Assembly (NCBI GenBank): GCA_022316685.1
Contig: JAKJHU010000260.1
Coordinates: 225,160 to 289,159, forward strand
Reading direction: 5' to 3'
Length of the DNA: 64,000 nt
Origin: Progne subis subis
Lineage: Eukaryota > Chordata > Aves > Passeriformes > Hirundinidae
Part shown: in pieces, positions 42,224-55,101 of the stretch
Position numbering within the stretch: the stretch's first letter is position 1
Layout of the letters: each line of letters starts with the position of its first letter
Position numbers and translations under genes: made by a program
The notes under the pieces: model-generated
Database searches by the model: none
The model's input: only the letters and a program-made list of their open reading frames with translations
What the model was told of the DNA's origin: nothing

Positions 42224-43777
42224 TTGCTGAGAATGGACATGGAGATCTGTAAAAAAAGCAATCATGAAATGGTTCAGTTTGGAGAGGACTTTCAATATCC
42301 CAGCACAGCTTGGTGGCACTTTCCCCCCACTGCCTGCCCAGGGCTCTGCTGCCTGGAGCTGTCCCTGCCTGCAGCTGCTTCCCTGTGCCCAGGGCTGGGC
42401 CCTGCCAGTGCTGCCAGAGCCCAGCCCAGCCCTGGGGTCTCCGCTCTGCCCTGCAGAGCCCTCCCAGCTCAGGCACTGCCCAGGGGCAGCTCTGGCTCTG
42501 CAGACTCTGATGGCAACCTCGGAGCAAGCCTGAGGAGGCTGGAAAAGTGACACTGGTGCTGCCTGCAAGGGACCCTCTGCTGATTTCTGTCACTGCCTGG
42601 TTTATTAAGATCTGAGAGAAAATTGTTTGATTTTTCTCAACCTGAACTGAGAGATGAATATCTATGTGCAATTTCCCCTCCAGGCAACACAGAACAGTAG
42701 ATTAAAAAAAGCAGGATTTTTAATTTCATGTAGCCCCTGCCTTGCTGTGCTCCCTGTATAACCTACTTGGAAATGTTCAGGAGTTAAATGTCACGCTGAG
42801 AGCAGTCCTGAACAATGCAGAATCCTCACCACACAAGGAGAACATTTCCACTCCTTACCAGCTGTCTCCTCCCACCCAGATCTTGTCCCCCAGTGCTGTG
42901 AGCAGCTCCCAGGGCTGGCTGAGAGCTGTCCCTGGCAGGCAGCAGAGTCCCTGGCCCAGCACAGCGCCCTGGGCTGCAGGACCCTGCTCTGCAGGACAGC
43001 CCTGGGCACCCCTGGCTGCTCTGCACAAGAGATAATCAGAGAATGTACTCACAGAGTCTGTAGGCATTGGGATGTTGCAGCTTTAGGAGATCCCTGCAGG
43101 AGCTGCAGCTGCCTTGTCCTGCAGCCAGAGGTTCCTGTGTCAAGGGCTGGGAGTGATTCTCCTGCAGTCACTTCCCAGCTCCTTCCCAGCCCTGAGTGAT
43201 TGCAGCTCTCTGTGCCTGTGTGCTGTGCCTGGGGTGGCTGCAGGCAGTGCCCCAGCCCTGCTGAGCTGGGAGAAGAGTTGCTCATCAAGAGAGATGTGTC
43301 TTTGAAGCTCTTCTTGGCTGCCAGGAGCTGCTTCTGTGCCAGGAGCCCAGCCCAGCTCAGCAGCACAGACACAGCACAAAGACTTTAATGAACCTCTTGG
43401 GGTTTTGTGCTGAGGCACCTGAACATCAGTCCCTGAGAGGGAGCTGAAGAAACTTCACAAGAATTCCCAGTCAGAATCCAACTCCAAAGTTTCTTGAAGT
43501 TTTAATGGGTCCCACTGAGGGACAGGACAGAGAAAGTGTCCCCAGGCCCCAGGCAGAGCAGAGAACTGGAGGCAGTGATGACAGGTGGGGACAAAGAGAA
43601 GCCAAGTCCTGGTGCCCTGGGGCACAGCAGCCTCTGTGCCACCAAGGGCTGTGAGGAAACACCTTGTCCTGAGGCCCTGGGGCCTCCTGGCACAGTCCCA
43701 GCAAGGCTGGGCACTGTCAGCCCCTTGTGCTGCCCTCAGCATCCCCCTCACATGCCAGTGGCCTCAAGGATGTGCTG
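42224..43777. other. Upstream region of the olfactory receptor and unannotated sequence
   Basis: Non-coding by appearance. Any 5' untranslated exon of the receptor would lie here, but I cannot place it. No repeat recognised between 42,600 and 43,770. Confidence 0.4.
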
Positions 43778-44500
43778 GAAGGAGTCCCTGGGGAGCCTTG
43801 GTCAGCAATGGCCCTGGGGGGCTCCTGAATGCTTCCAGGGACTGCAGGTTTTTCAAAGGGCATTTTGCTTTTGCCTTAGATTCTCTGAGAGGTTTGTGCA
43901 ATCATGTCCTCCAATTATCTGCTCTAATTAGTCCCTTGAGAGGCTTTGTTGGTAATGACACTCAGTGTGGCTCATTAATACTTCAAGGAACTTCAGGTTT
44001 TTAAAGGCACTTGCTGTTTTCCTTTTAAACCTGACTCTGTGAGAGACTCTGCAATCATGGCTCCAATTATCTACTTTAGTAAATCCCTTGGGATTCTCTT
44101 TCAGTAAAAACATTGGGGCTCATTAATACTTCAGGGTAGTCAAGGTATTGAAGAACTTTTTTTTGGCAGAAAACTGTCAAAAAAGAGTCTGAGAGGTTTG
44201 TGCAATCATGGCCCCAATTATCTGCTTTAATTAGTCCCTTGATATTCTTACCCAGTAATAACACTCAGTGGGGCTCATTAATGCTTCAAGGTACTCAGGA
44301 TTAATTTAAGTACTTCTTTTTGCTACTGACTCTCTGAGAGGTTTTTGTGCAATCCTGGTCTCCAATTCTCTCCTTCATGGATTCCATGAAGAGCCTATAT
44401 TGGGGATGGACCCCTGCGGGACCCATTGATGCATCAAGACACTTTGGGTTTTTCTTCTGACTTTCAGTCCTGGAAAGGTTTGTGCAATCTCCTCTCAGGC
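43778..44500 (+). repeat. Tandem repeat, about 140-155 bp units
   Basis: A phrase like CTGAGAGGTTTGTGCAATCA followed by CCAATTATCTGCTTTAATTAG and GGGGCTCATTAATACTTCAAG recurs with starts near 43,883, 44,040, 44,191, 44,333 and 44,471. The units are diverged, with the last ones the most decayed. No coding content. Confidence 0.8.
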
Positions 44501-45194
44501 CCTGAGGTTCCAGGGTTTAACACCAAATCCACCACGGGGCTCATCAGGACCAAGTCCTGACAAACCATGGCTCTGCCTTGATTTCCCTCTGGTATGGTGC
44601 CATTCATTAGGAAGGTTTCCTGCTGTAGTTATGGAGAAGTATTTCAAAGAGCTTCTAAGAAATATGTATTCCTATCTTCAAGGGTGTATTTCATTACTGT
44701 TCTCATTAGACAAGAGGTGATTGCAGCATTCTGTGGTTGATACTGAACCAGGGTCTCCCAAGGAGGTCTGGCCTGCTCAGAGAAACTGCTCTTTGTGGTC
44801 TGACTCAGTGTGGACAACCTTGCTCCACATTCCCCAACCCCATCCTCTCCCTCACCTGGGACCTGCTTTCCTAGGAGACCTGGTTGCACATTAAGCAAAG
44901 AGGGATTTTCTTCTTTTATTTTTGAAGCAATCTAAAACTCCTGAGTTTCCCCAGTGTAAACAGAAACCCTTCTCAAGTGTGTGCCAAGCCCAAGGTGCCA
45001 CCAAGAGCCCTGCAGCCCTGCCCTAGGCCAGGAGTGAGGGTGGATCATCATCCCAACCTGCCCTGGGCCATTGCAAGGGGCTGTGGCCATGGACACTGCA
45101 CTGACCCCACTGCTGGCTTTGGATCCCTCATCCCTTCAAGTTCCCTTGGAAAGCACCCCAAGGACCCATTTCTGCAGCCAGGTTCCAGTGGCCA
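44501..45194. other. Unannotated interval
   Basis: No gene or repeat recognised. Confidence 0.4.
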
Positions 45195-45325
45195 GGGGGG
45201 ATGTGGGGGGCTGCAGGAGGTCAGTGCCCCATCCCTGGAAGCATTCAAGTCCAGCTGGGACAGGGCTCTGAACAACCTGATGTGGTGAAAGATGTCCCTG
45301 CTCATCCCAGGCCTGGACAAGAGGC
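45195..45325 (+). mobile_element. CR1: CR1 fragment
   Basis: GCCCCATCCCTGGAAGCATT followed by CAAGTCCAGCTGGGACAGGG and TGAACAACCTGATGTGGT is the CR1 segment also seen at 48,320-48,415. Confidence 0.75.
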
Positions 45326-46994
45326 CTGAGTGAGGCCTGAACAGCAGGCCCTGAGCCAAAGAGACCTCTGCATCAACCTTCCAACCAAAGGTTATCTTTG
45401 TATCTGCTCATTAGTGAGATATGCATGGTCATTAGCACTGTGATAGATGTATCCACTCATTAGTGAGACATGTATTGACCTTTCTGTGTTTAGAAGCCAG
45501 ACAAGGCCATGAAATCTGACATCTGGCCTTGTTTGGGGCTGGATGGTCAAAGTCACCTCCCTTGGCTCCTCCTTGGGCCCTGGCCAGGCGTTGGGAGGGA
45601 CCCAAGAGGAGGATGAAAGCAGCTGTTCCTGCCCTAGAAGTGCTGTCAGTTTGGTTTATTCAGCACTATCAGAGCTGGGCCCTCTCCCAGCCAGGTTGGA
45701 GCCTCACCTGTGGCTGGAGGCACCTGCAGCAATTCCCAGTGTCCGGGAGTGGCTCTGCAGTCCTTGGCTGGGACAGCTTCCCCCAGCTGATGTGTGCATG
45801 TGCGTGATGGGAAAGTGTGAGGGGACCTGGTGATGGATCTTTCTCAATCCCTGCAGGCAATCTTTGGTAGTGATGGTTGGGTGCATTGCTGAGCTGCTCC
45901 TTTTGTGCTCCTTTGCTGCTTTGAACTGCAGTAAATGACACTGATTCCTTCAGGTGGTGTTGGTGTCTTTGGTGCTGATCCTGCCCACTGGTAAAACAAC
46001 ACTGCCAGAGTCTGGCCAGATCACACCAAAATGTCACTTTTTAAATGTAAATGTGAGGAATCAGCCCTGTCTGAAATTCCAGCAGGCCCTTCCTAGAGCT
46101 CGCTGGCTCTGGAGTGGGCTGAGGTCAGAGCACCATGACAGCAGTGGAGCAGTTGATTAAAAGAGGCTGAACTGCTGGATGTGTTAAAAGGCATGCACAA
46201 GTTGCATATGGAAAAAGGCAAAGAACTTGTGGGTTTGGGAAGATGAGGATGGATTTTGTTAACAGCACATTGGAAACAGCACCACAGAAGGAAGAATTGG
46301 TTTTGGAATGCTCCCACATGGAGTGGGAGAAGGAAGGTTTAAATCTGGAGCTCAGGTTTCTTTGTGCAAGTGAAATATAGTATTATAGTTATTATTAGTA
46401 TTAGCTATTTCAAAATATAATGTGATTTTTTTTCAATTTAATTAAAAATCAATAATGTGAAATAATGCTGATTTTTTATGCTTTAGCTTCTATCATGAGT
46501 TAGCACAGTTTTGTTATCTGGTTATAGGGAAATGTGAAATGTTTTTCCCTGCCATCACCCTGGTTTTGTGGAGGGAGGACAGGGACCCATCAGAAAGCTG
46601 GCCGGGATATTGGCAGCTAAGTTGACCAATGGGAAATGTCAATGTGACTTTGGAGGGGACATTTTAAACTCATCTGCTGCTGATCGGTCTCTCTCTCGCT
46701 TTGGAATCAGCCATGAGGTAACATCGTGGGCGGTGGGCAGGCCCAGGCCGGGCCCCTGAGAGCTGCTGCCCACATGGGAGCAGCCTGGGTTGAGCCCTTT
46801 CACAGCTCTGTGGCAGCTCTGAACTGGGCCGGCCTGGATGAGACCGAGGGGTGGAAAAAAGGACATCTGCCAGCTTCCTCCATCAGCACAGCTTTGCATT
46901 TTCTACAGCTCATGCAGCCTGGCACTTGCACGTGGCCCTTGCAAGCCTCGGAAGGATTTAACCCTTTCCTAGCAACATGGAGCTTTTAAAGCAC
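45326..46994. other. Unannotated interval, possibly decayed LTR sequence
   Basis: 45,400-45,990 has a duplicated CTCATTAGTGAGA phrase and an end resembling a U5, but no confirmed termini. 46,380-46,460 is AT-rich. 46,560-46,990 is mixed, with no domain. I cannot assign any of it. Confidence 0.3.
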
Positions 46995-48070
46995 AACTCC
47001 TCCTTGAGAGAAAGAAAGAAATCAGAGGGTACATAGAACAGACACCAAATGAAGTCAGTTAGATTAGAAGTGAAAGAACTAATAATATTGGTATAGGATT
47101 GATGAAGTGGACATTTTTAACCGGACTTCTCTATGGTAAATTATGGAGAAATTGACTGTTCTTTGCAGCATCTTAGTGATGTTGGGTAGAATGCTATACT
47201 AATCAAAATTGAGGACTGATGTAATTGAAATTTATTTGGGAACTTTAAAGCCCCCACTCCTGGGTTTAAAAGGAGGACTCAGCCTTTGAGACAAAGATGA
47301 TTTTAGATTAGAAGAAGTATTTGTAAATAGTACCCCAGATGCACTGAGAGGCCTTGCTGATAGAACATCACAGTCTGTGAAAACTCTGGGTGGCAGCAGA
47401 TGTGTGACATTGGGAGCACTGGACTATTTTGTTGTGTGGCAAATATCTTCATAAAAAAATCTTACAGAGTGTCTTGGTTTGGAGACAAATTTGGGGGAAA
47501 ACCCCTGTATAGGATCCCTCTGGGAAGCAAACCCAAGTGGCCCTTCTCTCCAACTAGTCTGAAAAAAAAAGCCAAGCCTTGGAGAGCCAAGCCTCCGCCG
47601 AACACCCCTGTCCGGAGAAGAATGTGGAGGAGTCAGGCAGTTTTTCTCAAAACAAACTCAGCGCTTCTCCTTGCTCTTAGAACCAGTCTTAAAGGTACAG
47701 GACTCAATATACAGAGTTCAAACAGAACAGACGATTGGGGATACAAGCATCATAAAGTTACCCTAGGACACAGAGACTCTTCTCCAAAAAGTATTGAGTA
47801 ATTATGTCTAAATAGTGGAACTCACTGAAAATCTCAAGTTGTGTCTTTCTTTGTTGTTCAATAAGAAAGTGAATAGTTTTTAAGAGAAGTGTGTTTTAAA
47901 GTGTCATTCTGTTTTAGATTAAGTTTTCTTTTTCTCAGGGTTTTTTTTTTTCTTTTAGTGTGTGTTAATAAAAAAGGTTTGTTCATTTTTTAAGCTTAAG
48001 CCTGCACTTTTTTTTCCCCCTCCTAATCTCTCCCCTCCACAAAAAGAGAATAAATACTAAAAGTCCTACA
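46995..48070 (+). mobile_element. LTR with tRNA-Val-like primer site, split by another LTR
   Basis: A TTTAAAAG box at 47,265-47,272 and an AATAAA at 47,967-47,972 flank a long R-like stretch. The element ends AAGTCCTACA at 48,070 and is followed after five bases by a primer-binding site. The left boundary is uncertain. The solo LTR at 47,470-47,770 is inserted in it. After 48,110 no retroviral coding sequence remains. Confidence 0.5.
47470..47770 (-). mobile_element. Solo LTR of the ERVL-like family, internally deleted
   Basis: Plus-strand TGTCTTGGTTTGGAG to ACCCTAGGACA is the reverse complement of the LTR at 15,337-15,999 with about half of the middle missing. Flanked by a perfect 5-bp target-site duplication CAGAG (47,465-47,469 and 47,771-47,775). 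Confidence 0.93.
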
Positions 48071-48075
48071 TTAAT

Positions 48076-48093
48076 TGGTGTTTCTGCCTGGTT
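48076..48093 (+). other. Primer-binding site, tRNA-Val type
   Basis: TGGTGTTTCTGCCTGGTT agrees with the complement of the tRNA-Val 3' end at 16 of 18 positions as I recall that tRNA. Both differences are CpG to TpG. Confidence 0.6.
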
Positions 48094-48187
48094 TTATTAA
48101 ATTAAAACCATTACACCTGTCATGGCAATTATCATGGAAACCCAGCTGATGGGAAATGCAATGGTGGACAAAGGTTTTAGTAGGGCC

Positions 48188-48415
48188 TGTCATAATAGGA
48201 CAAAGGGTGGTAGTTTTAAACTAAAGGAAGGGAGGTTCACATAAAGGAGATAAGGAGGAAATTTTTGATGATGAGGTTGGTGATACACCAGGACAGGTTC
48301 CCAGGGAGGTGCTCAATGCCCCATCCCTGGAAACATCCAAGTCCAGCTGGGACAGGGCTCTGAACAACCTGATCTGGTCAAAGATGTCCCTCCTCATGGC
48401 AGGGGTTTGGATGAG
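48188..48415 (+). mobile_element. CR1: CR1 LINE 3' fragment
   Basis: TAGTTTTAAACTAAAGGAAG, GATAAGGAGGAAATTTTTGATG, TGATACACCAGGACAGGTTC and CATCCAAGTCCAGCTGGGAC follow CR1 order. Truncated at both ends. Confidence 0.85.
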
Positions 48416-49764
48416 ATGAGCACTGCAGAGCTCTTCCCATCCAAACCATTCCAGGATTGCATGGGGAGAAGGGGCTGCTCACTGGACTCCATCCACTGCC
48501 TTGACTCCTCCTTGTCTCTGCTGGAGCCCACATCCAGCAGCCAAAGCCAGCCCCTTCTCTGGCCTTTCCCTGCCCTGCCCCAGGGGCTGACAGAGCCAGG
48601 CTGGCACAGGTGACCTTTAGGCTTTGCAGGGCTCCGGCACAGCGGCTGGGACAGAGTCAGGGCTGAGGTCACACTCTGTGGGCTGGGGCAGAGCCCAGCC
48701 AGAAATGAGCCCTGGAGCAGCAGCTCTGCAGTGGTGGCCACCAGGCCGCCTTGCCAAGGGAGGCTTCTGGCCATGGCCTGGAAGCAGCTGCTGCTGCCAA
48801 GGTGCCTTTGGTGCCTCAGGCTCTCCCTGGCACAGCTCCCAGCACGGCACTCTGCACTTGTGCCCGAGGCCTTCACTGTCTTGGGGCTGGCCTGGGGCTT
48901 TTCCTGCAGCGGGATCTGCCCTGGTCCTGGCACAGGAAAGGCAGTTCCTGCTGGAGCAGGAGGCTCTACCTGCAATGGGCTCATACAACACCAAAAAGGC
49001 CTAGTTACTTCAGAATTGCTTTTTAGAGCACTATATTCCGTAATTGTAATTGCTCATATACTGTGGAGTAAGTAACTTTTGTTTTTTATTATTATTTACT
49101 CTGTGTTGTAAATAAAGTTTTCTGTCTAATCCTGATCAGAACCAATCATAGCTGTATGAATAGTAATATGTCTGGTATCCCATTGTTAATCTTGTTGGAC
49201 AAATTTCCTTACAGTTCAATTCCACCTGTCCAATTTTACACATAAACCTTTGAAAAATCTGGGGAAGGGATTGGATCCAGCTGCTCCCAGTCTTCATACT
49301 CCAATGGAATTTTAAAAGTCTAGGTATCCTGGAGGAGTTTGAGTATCCATGGTGGCTGTTGGGTGTCATTTCTCCACCTCATGACTCAGCAGGAGTTTCT
49401 CCAATGAATATATAAAATTCTTGCCTGAAGCTCCCACTCTGCCCATGGCAGGAACCCATAGTGAGTGTCTGGGACATCCCGGCTCTTTGGCAGCCTGGGA
49501 CTCCTGGGATGTCACCGTGGAGCCCCCGTGAGTGCCTGTGACAGATTGGTGCCTTTGCAGCCCAAGGTGGCCTGGGATGTCAGCATGGAATGGCTGTGAC
49601 TGCCTCTGACCACAAGGCTCTTGAGCATCCCCAGAAACCCCTGGGAGGTCTCCATGGAGCCTCTGTCTCTGCCTGTGACATTCCAGCTCTGGAACAGCCT
49701 GGAGACTCTTGGAAAGTCCCCATGGAACCCCTCTGAGGGGCTGTGACAGCTCGGTTCCTTAGCA
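48416..49764. other. Unannotated interval
   Basis: GC-rich to 49,000, then AT-richer. No gene supported. 49,430-49,760 has a weak recurrence of GGGA(T/G)GTC-CCATGGA phrases every 60-70 bases that may be an old tandem repeat. Confidence 0.4.
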
Positions 49765-49887
49765 GGCAACCATCACCAGCCCCTGTTGCTATGGTCAGTT
49801 TCCATGGCAACCATCACCAGCCCCTGTTGCTATGGTCAGTTTCCATGACAACCATCACCAGCCCCTGTTGCTAGGGTCAGTCCCTTG
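49765..49887 (+). repeat. 41-bp minisatellite carrying X-box-like motifs
   Basis: Three 41-base units (49,765, 49,806, 49,847), nearly identical. The unit junctions create GTTTCCATGGCAAC (49,798-49,811) and GTTTCCATGACAAC (49,839-49,852), close to the RFX X-box GTNRCC(N0-3)RGYAAC. A further ATTGCCATGGCAAC lies at 49,969-49,982. Confidence 0.85.
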
Positions 49888-50002
49888 GCAGCTCCATGCA
49901 GATTCCCATGCCAGGGGTGGTTTCCACGGACACCAGCTCAGGCCTGGAGCCAGATCCCATTGCCATGGCAACCATTTGCAGTCCCATTCCCAGGGCCATG
50001 GG

Positions 50003-50345
50003 ATCCCAGAAGCACAGAATTGGCCGAGTTGGAAGGGACCCATCAGGATCCTCGAGTCCAGCTCCTGGCCCTGCACAGGACACCCCAACAATCCCAGCCT
50101 GGGCCTGGCAGCGGTGTCCAAACGCTGCTGGAGCTCCCAGAGCCCTGGAGCTGTGACCCTTCCCTGGGAGCCTGTTCAGTGCCCCAGCAGCCTCTGGGGG
50201 AAAAACCTTTTCCTGACATCCAACCGAAAGCTGCCCCAACTCAGCTCCAGCCCTTCCCTCCAGTGCTGTCCCTGGGCACCAGAGTGAAGAGGTTCCCCAC
50301 AGCCCCCAGCCAGGGACCCGCTCCCAAGGCTGCTGCCAGGACAAC
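50003..50345 (-). mobile_element. CR1: CR1 LINE 3' end, minus strand
   Basis: Plus-strand CAGAATTGGCCGAGTTGGAA, AGGGACCCATCAGGATC and GGGAAAAACCTTTTCCTGAC are reverse complements of the CR1 3' terminal region. It is a different part of CR1 from the other copies here. Confidence 0.9.
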
Positions 50346-50799
50346 CAGGGCTGGCACCAGCTGGGATGCTCGGTTTACACGGGCCAGGGTTTAGGAATGG
50401 GATTCCCCAGTTTTGTGCTCCCACTAAAACCATGCCAGTGCTCGCTGCTCTCCAGCCTCCCATGGAAAGTACAAAAGACAAAGATCCCGGGCTGGGATAA
50501 GAACAATTTACTGGGAACAGCAACAAGATAAGGAACAACAAGGAACAGAAACAATATTGATAACAGAAGGGATAAGACAAACAATATACAGGGAAAGCTA
50601 CAACACTGACTGGCGCTTCCCAGCCACGTTATTTCCTCCTGCTGGGAAAGGACACCCTTATCCTTAGGAAAAGAGAGAGAGTCCCTTTCCTGCCCCTGGC
50701 AATGACCTGAGATTGGATCAAATACAATGATGTGGCCATGGCCACCACACTCATGCTCTTTGATCCCACCTCACACCATTGCCAGGGGCACGGAGAGGG
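50346..50799. other. Unannotated interval
   Basis: Nothing recognised apart from AT-rich AACAA-rich sequence at about 50,500-50,595. Confidence 0.4.
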
Positions 50800-50844
50800 A
50801 CAGGTGTCTTCCCAGCATGGATCATGGGAAATATGGGTCACCAG

Positions 50845-52134
<1,290 letters not shown>

Positions 52135-52676
52135 TCAAAAACAAGGGATGAGCATGTTGAGTTTGAATGTCCCTCTGCTCAAGTCCATCTCTACAAGTCA
52201 CCAGACATCTGGAGTCTCTAATAGCCTATCAAACACCAAGAGCAGCCCTGAAAAATTCCTTTGTGGAGTTGCCTGTCTCTGGTCTCCCTGCCCTCCCCAG
52301 GCTGCTGAGAATCCCAGGAATCTGAAAAGCTCCCCCCTTTTCCATTTTATATTTAGGAATGCTTGGGATTTTGGGGTCCCAGAGTCCCTTCTCCCCTTAT
52401 TCTCTGCTTTGGGGTGCAGGAGCTCCAAGGAGTCCCCCCTGCCCCTCTCCAAGCTGTTGAGGGTCCTGCAAATTGCAGCGCTTCCCCTCTCTGGGCTCCA
52501 GGGGGACACAGGGCTCTGCTCCTCCAGGCTGCCTCTGCCAGCAGCCACCACTGGGACCCCCCAATGTCCCCACAAGGGCCATTTTCCACCCAGCTTTGGA
52601 GTTCTTACTTCTCCAAAACATCCCCACCAAAAAAAACCCAACCCAGGACACTTCAGGATATCTGAGCCGAGCTCCC

Positions 52677-53404
52677 TGTCTTGGGCTGGTAAGACAGGGG
52701 TCTGCTATGGAAGGCAGGAGCTTCCCTTGAATTGGGAAAATGCAAGCGCCCTCTCTTTGAATTATATTTTTGAAATTAATGGGCTTCCAAGCAAGGATAT
52801 GGCAATAGGATAACAGTTCTTCAGTAGGAAAATTAAACTAAAGTGCAGTAGTAAAAAAAACCACCACCAAAAAAATGCCAAAATAAGGCTCAGAATCCAA
52901 CCTGTCCCCCAGTTAGTCAGGGTGTTGCTTGCAGTCCAATCAAATCGTGGCTGCAGTCCTCCTGGTGTGACAGAAGTGGTTTTGTTGAAGGAATGATCTT
53001 GTAGAAGGGTGTAGTTTTCCTCTGAAGCTCCAGTGGTGGTTTAGACGGGTCTGTCTCACTGGGAATCCAGTGGAAACCAGGCTGCTCCTGGTGCTTTAAA
53101 TCTCAGCTTATATCCAGGTGGAATGCTTGGCTCCTCCCTCTGGGTGAAGCATCTCACAATGGGATGATGTAATTTTATCAGTCATGCAGTGAGAGGCAAT
53201 GGCCCATTAACAGAAGATATCTCCCTGGAGGGAGGATGGGTCATGGAAGAGATCAAGAACACTTCCTTATTTGTTTGTGTACAGCTGGCCCATTAAGAGA
53301 AGATCCCCCTCAGAGATATGAGGAAAGGGTCATGGAAGAGATGAAACAACCTGCTCTCCTGTTTTTAACCATATGGCAATAGAACCTTTTTTTTTTTGGT
53401 TACA
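52677..53404 (-). mobile_element. Solo LTR upstream of the zinc-finger gene, arm 2 copy
   Basis: Counterpart of 7820-8538 with the same TG…CA ends (plus-strand TGTCTTGGGC to GGTTACA), 580 bases upstream of exon 1. Its TATA-like region is altered (TTATATCC, about 53,109). Confidence 0.65.
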
Positions 53405-55095
53405 TCTTGCATTGCAGACAGGGCTTGAGGCTCCTTGCCCAGGCTCTCTCCAGAACATGCCCAGGCCAATGCTCAGCAGAGAAAAGCCCCGTGAAGCAGC
53501 CCCAGGGTGGCCGTGGGCAGAGCTGGGGGGCAAACAGCATGGCTGGGGCTCTGCAAGGTCCCTGGGGAGACGGGAAGGAGCAGCAGAGCAGGGGCTGATC
53601 CATCCCCACTGCGCTGGACACCCCAGGGCAGCGTCCCAGAGCATCCTCATGCACCTGCCAACAACATCCCCCCTCTGCAGCCCTGGCCTCTCCCCCAGCT
53701 CACACAGGTGCTGCATCCTTGCAGGCACAGACACGGCAGCACTGGCTCAGGAGCCCCTGTTTACACTGCCCAGAGCAGGCGTCAGCACCCCCATGGTGTT
53801 GGTGTGGGGATGAACCTGAGTGGCACAAATGCCATCAGCCCCTGGGGCCAGGAAGGGCTGGGGGACAGCAGGGAAACCACTCAGGTTTGTGGTGGCCTCT
53901 GAAATCATCCAGAAAGTTTGTTCCCATGAGCTGTGAGTTTCCTGTGCCAAAGAAGACGTTGTTGCTCAGAGCCAGGGCTGCCTGGCAGCCACCCCCAAAC
54001 TGCCCTCAGCATTTCCTTAGCTTCACCTTGGCTTTCTTTACTCTTCCTGCTACAGATTTCTTCTTCTTGCCCACCCCTGTTCCCTCCCCTGCAAATGGCC
54101 CATCTCTACTGGTCCTTTGATCTCTGGCCTGTCCTAGGGTGACTGTGTATCCCCCAATCATCTACTGGGTGCAAAGGGGAGGGCAAGCACTGTTTGTTTT
54201 TCCCCAGGAAAACTCTGCTCATCGGAGTGACCTTGAAGTGGGGGAGTTGGAACACGGCAAGACGAAAGAAGCTCTGTTGTTTTTTTCCCCGGCCGTTAGT
54301 TAGCTTAATGTTAGCGTAGTTAGACACCGTAGAATAGCTGAAGCTTTTTGCCTTTTTTTTTTCTTTTTCTTTTTTCCTCCTTCCTTTTTTCTTTTTTTTT
54401 GCCCTCTCTTTGGAACTGTTCCAACCTCTCCAGACTAAGGACCTGGGGAAGCACCGGGGGCCTCCACAGGGGACCCACCCCACCAAGACCAGCCCTGAAC
54501 TTCTCCTTTTCTCCCAATGTCAGCGGAGATGGAGTGGTGGAGCACAGTGACGATCTTCAAGAGGAGACTTTCTTTAAGTTTGTTATCCCTCCGTAAGCGG
54601 CACGAAGCTCTCGTCATCGGGTATTGTGCTGGGAGTGCTTTGCCCGTTTAATAAACAGGTTTTTTCCACTTCTCTCTGAGGAAATCTTTTCCCGAGACGG
54701 TTGGGGGAGGGGAAGGGGAGCCCCGCAGGAGGATTTCTCCCAAAATCTGCCTGAAACCACCACATGGCCCCACTCTCCGTTTCAGTTCCTGAGTTGGCAC
54801 CATGGGAACATCCATTGAGGAGCAGGATCATCCTCCAAGTGCTTCAGGAATTGTCTGCAGGCTCCTGCCGTGCCTCGTGCTGCTCTCTTACCAGAGGCAC
54901 CACAGGCCAGGGCGGCACATCTGGGCTGCTGTGTCTGGCTCTAGGGCTCCTTGTTCTGGGCAAGGAGGAGGAGCTGCAGAGGCTCTGCAGGACTGACAGG
55001 ATGGGCTTTGGGGCTGTGAGGAGAAGCTGAGGCACCTGGGCTGCTGGACCTTCTGAAGAGGAGGCCCAGGGCTCATCCTGCAACTGCTGCAAGGG
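53405..55095 (-). other. Duplicated block C, arm 2 copy, interrupted
   Basis: Counterpart of 6758-7819, split by the solo LTR at 54,130-54,764. No coding domain. Confidence 0.55.
54130..54764 (+). mobile_element. Solo LTR, diverged ERVL-like family
   Basis: TGTCCTAGGGTG to CACCACA, with AATAAA at about 54,651, flanked by a perfect 5-bp target-site duplication TGGCC (54,125-54,129 and 54,765-54,769). The empty site is present in block C copies 1 and 2 (TCTCTGGCCCCACT in reverse complement). It resembles the LTR at 15,337 in both ends and several internal phrases but is clearly a different subfamily. Confidence 0.95.
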
Positions 55096-55101
55096 TGGTT
55101 T

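Noticed and set aside
41297..42568. The 423-codon version of the olfactory receptor
   Set aside because: The first 115 codons lack receptor features; the ATG at 42,223 gives the standard N terminus and length.
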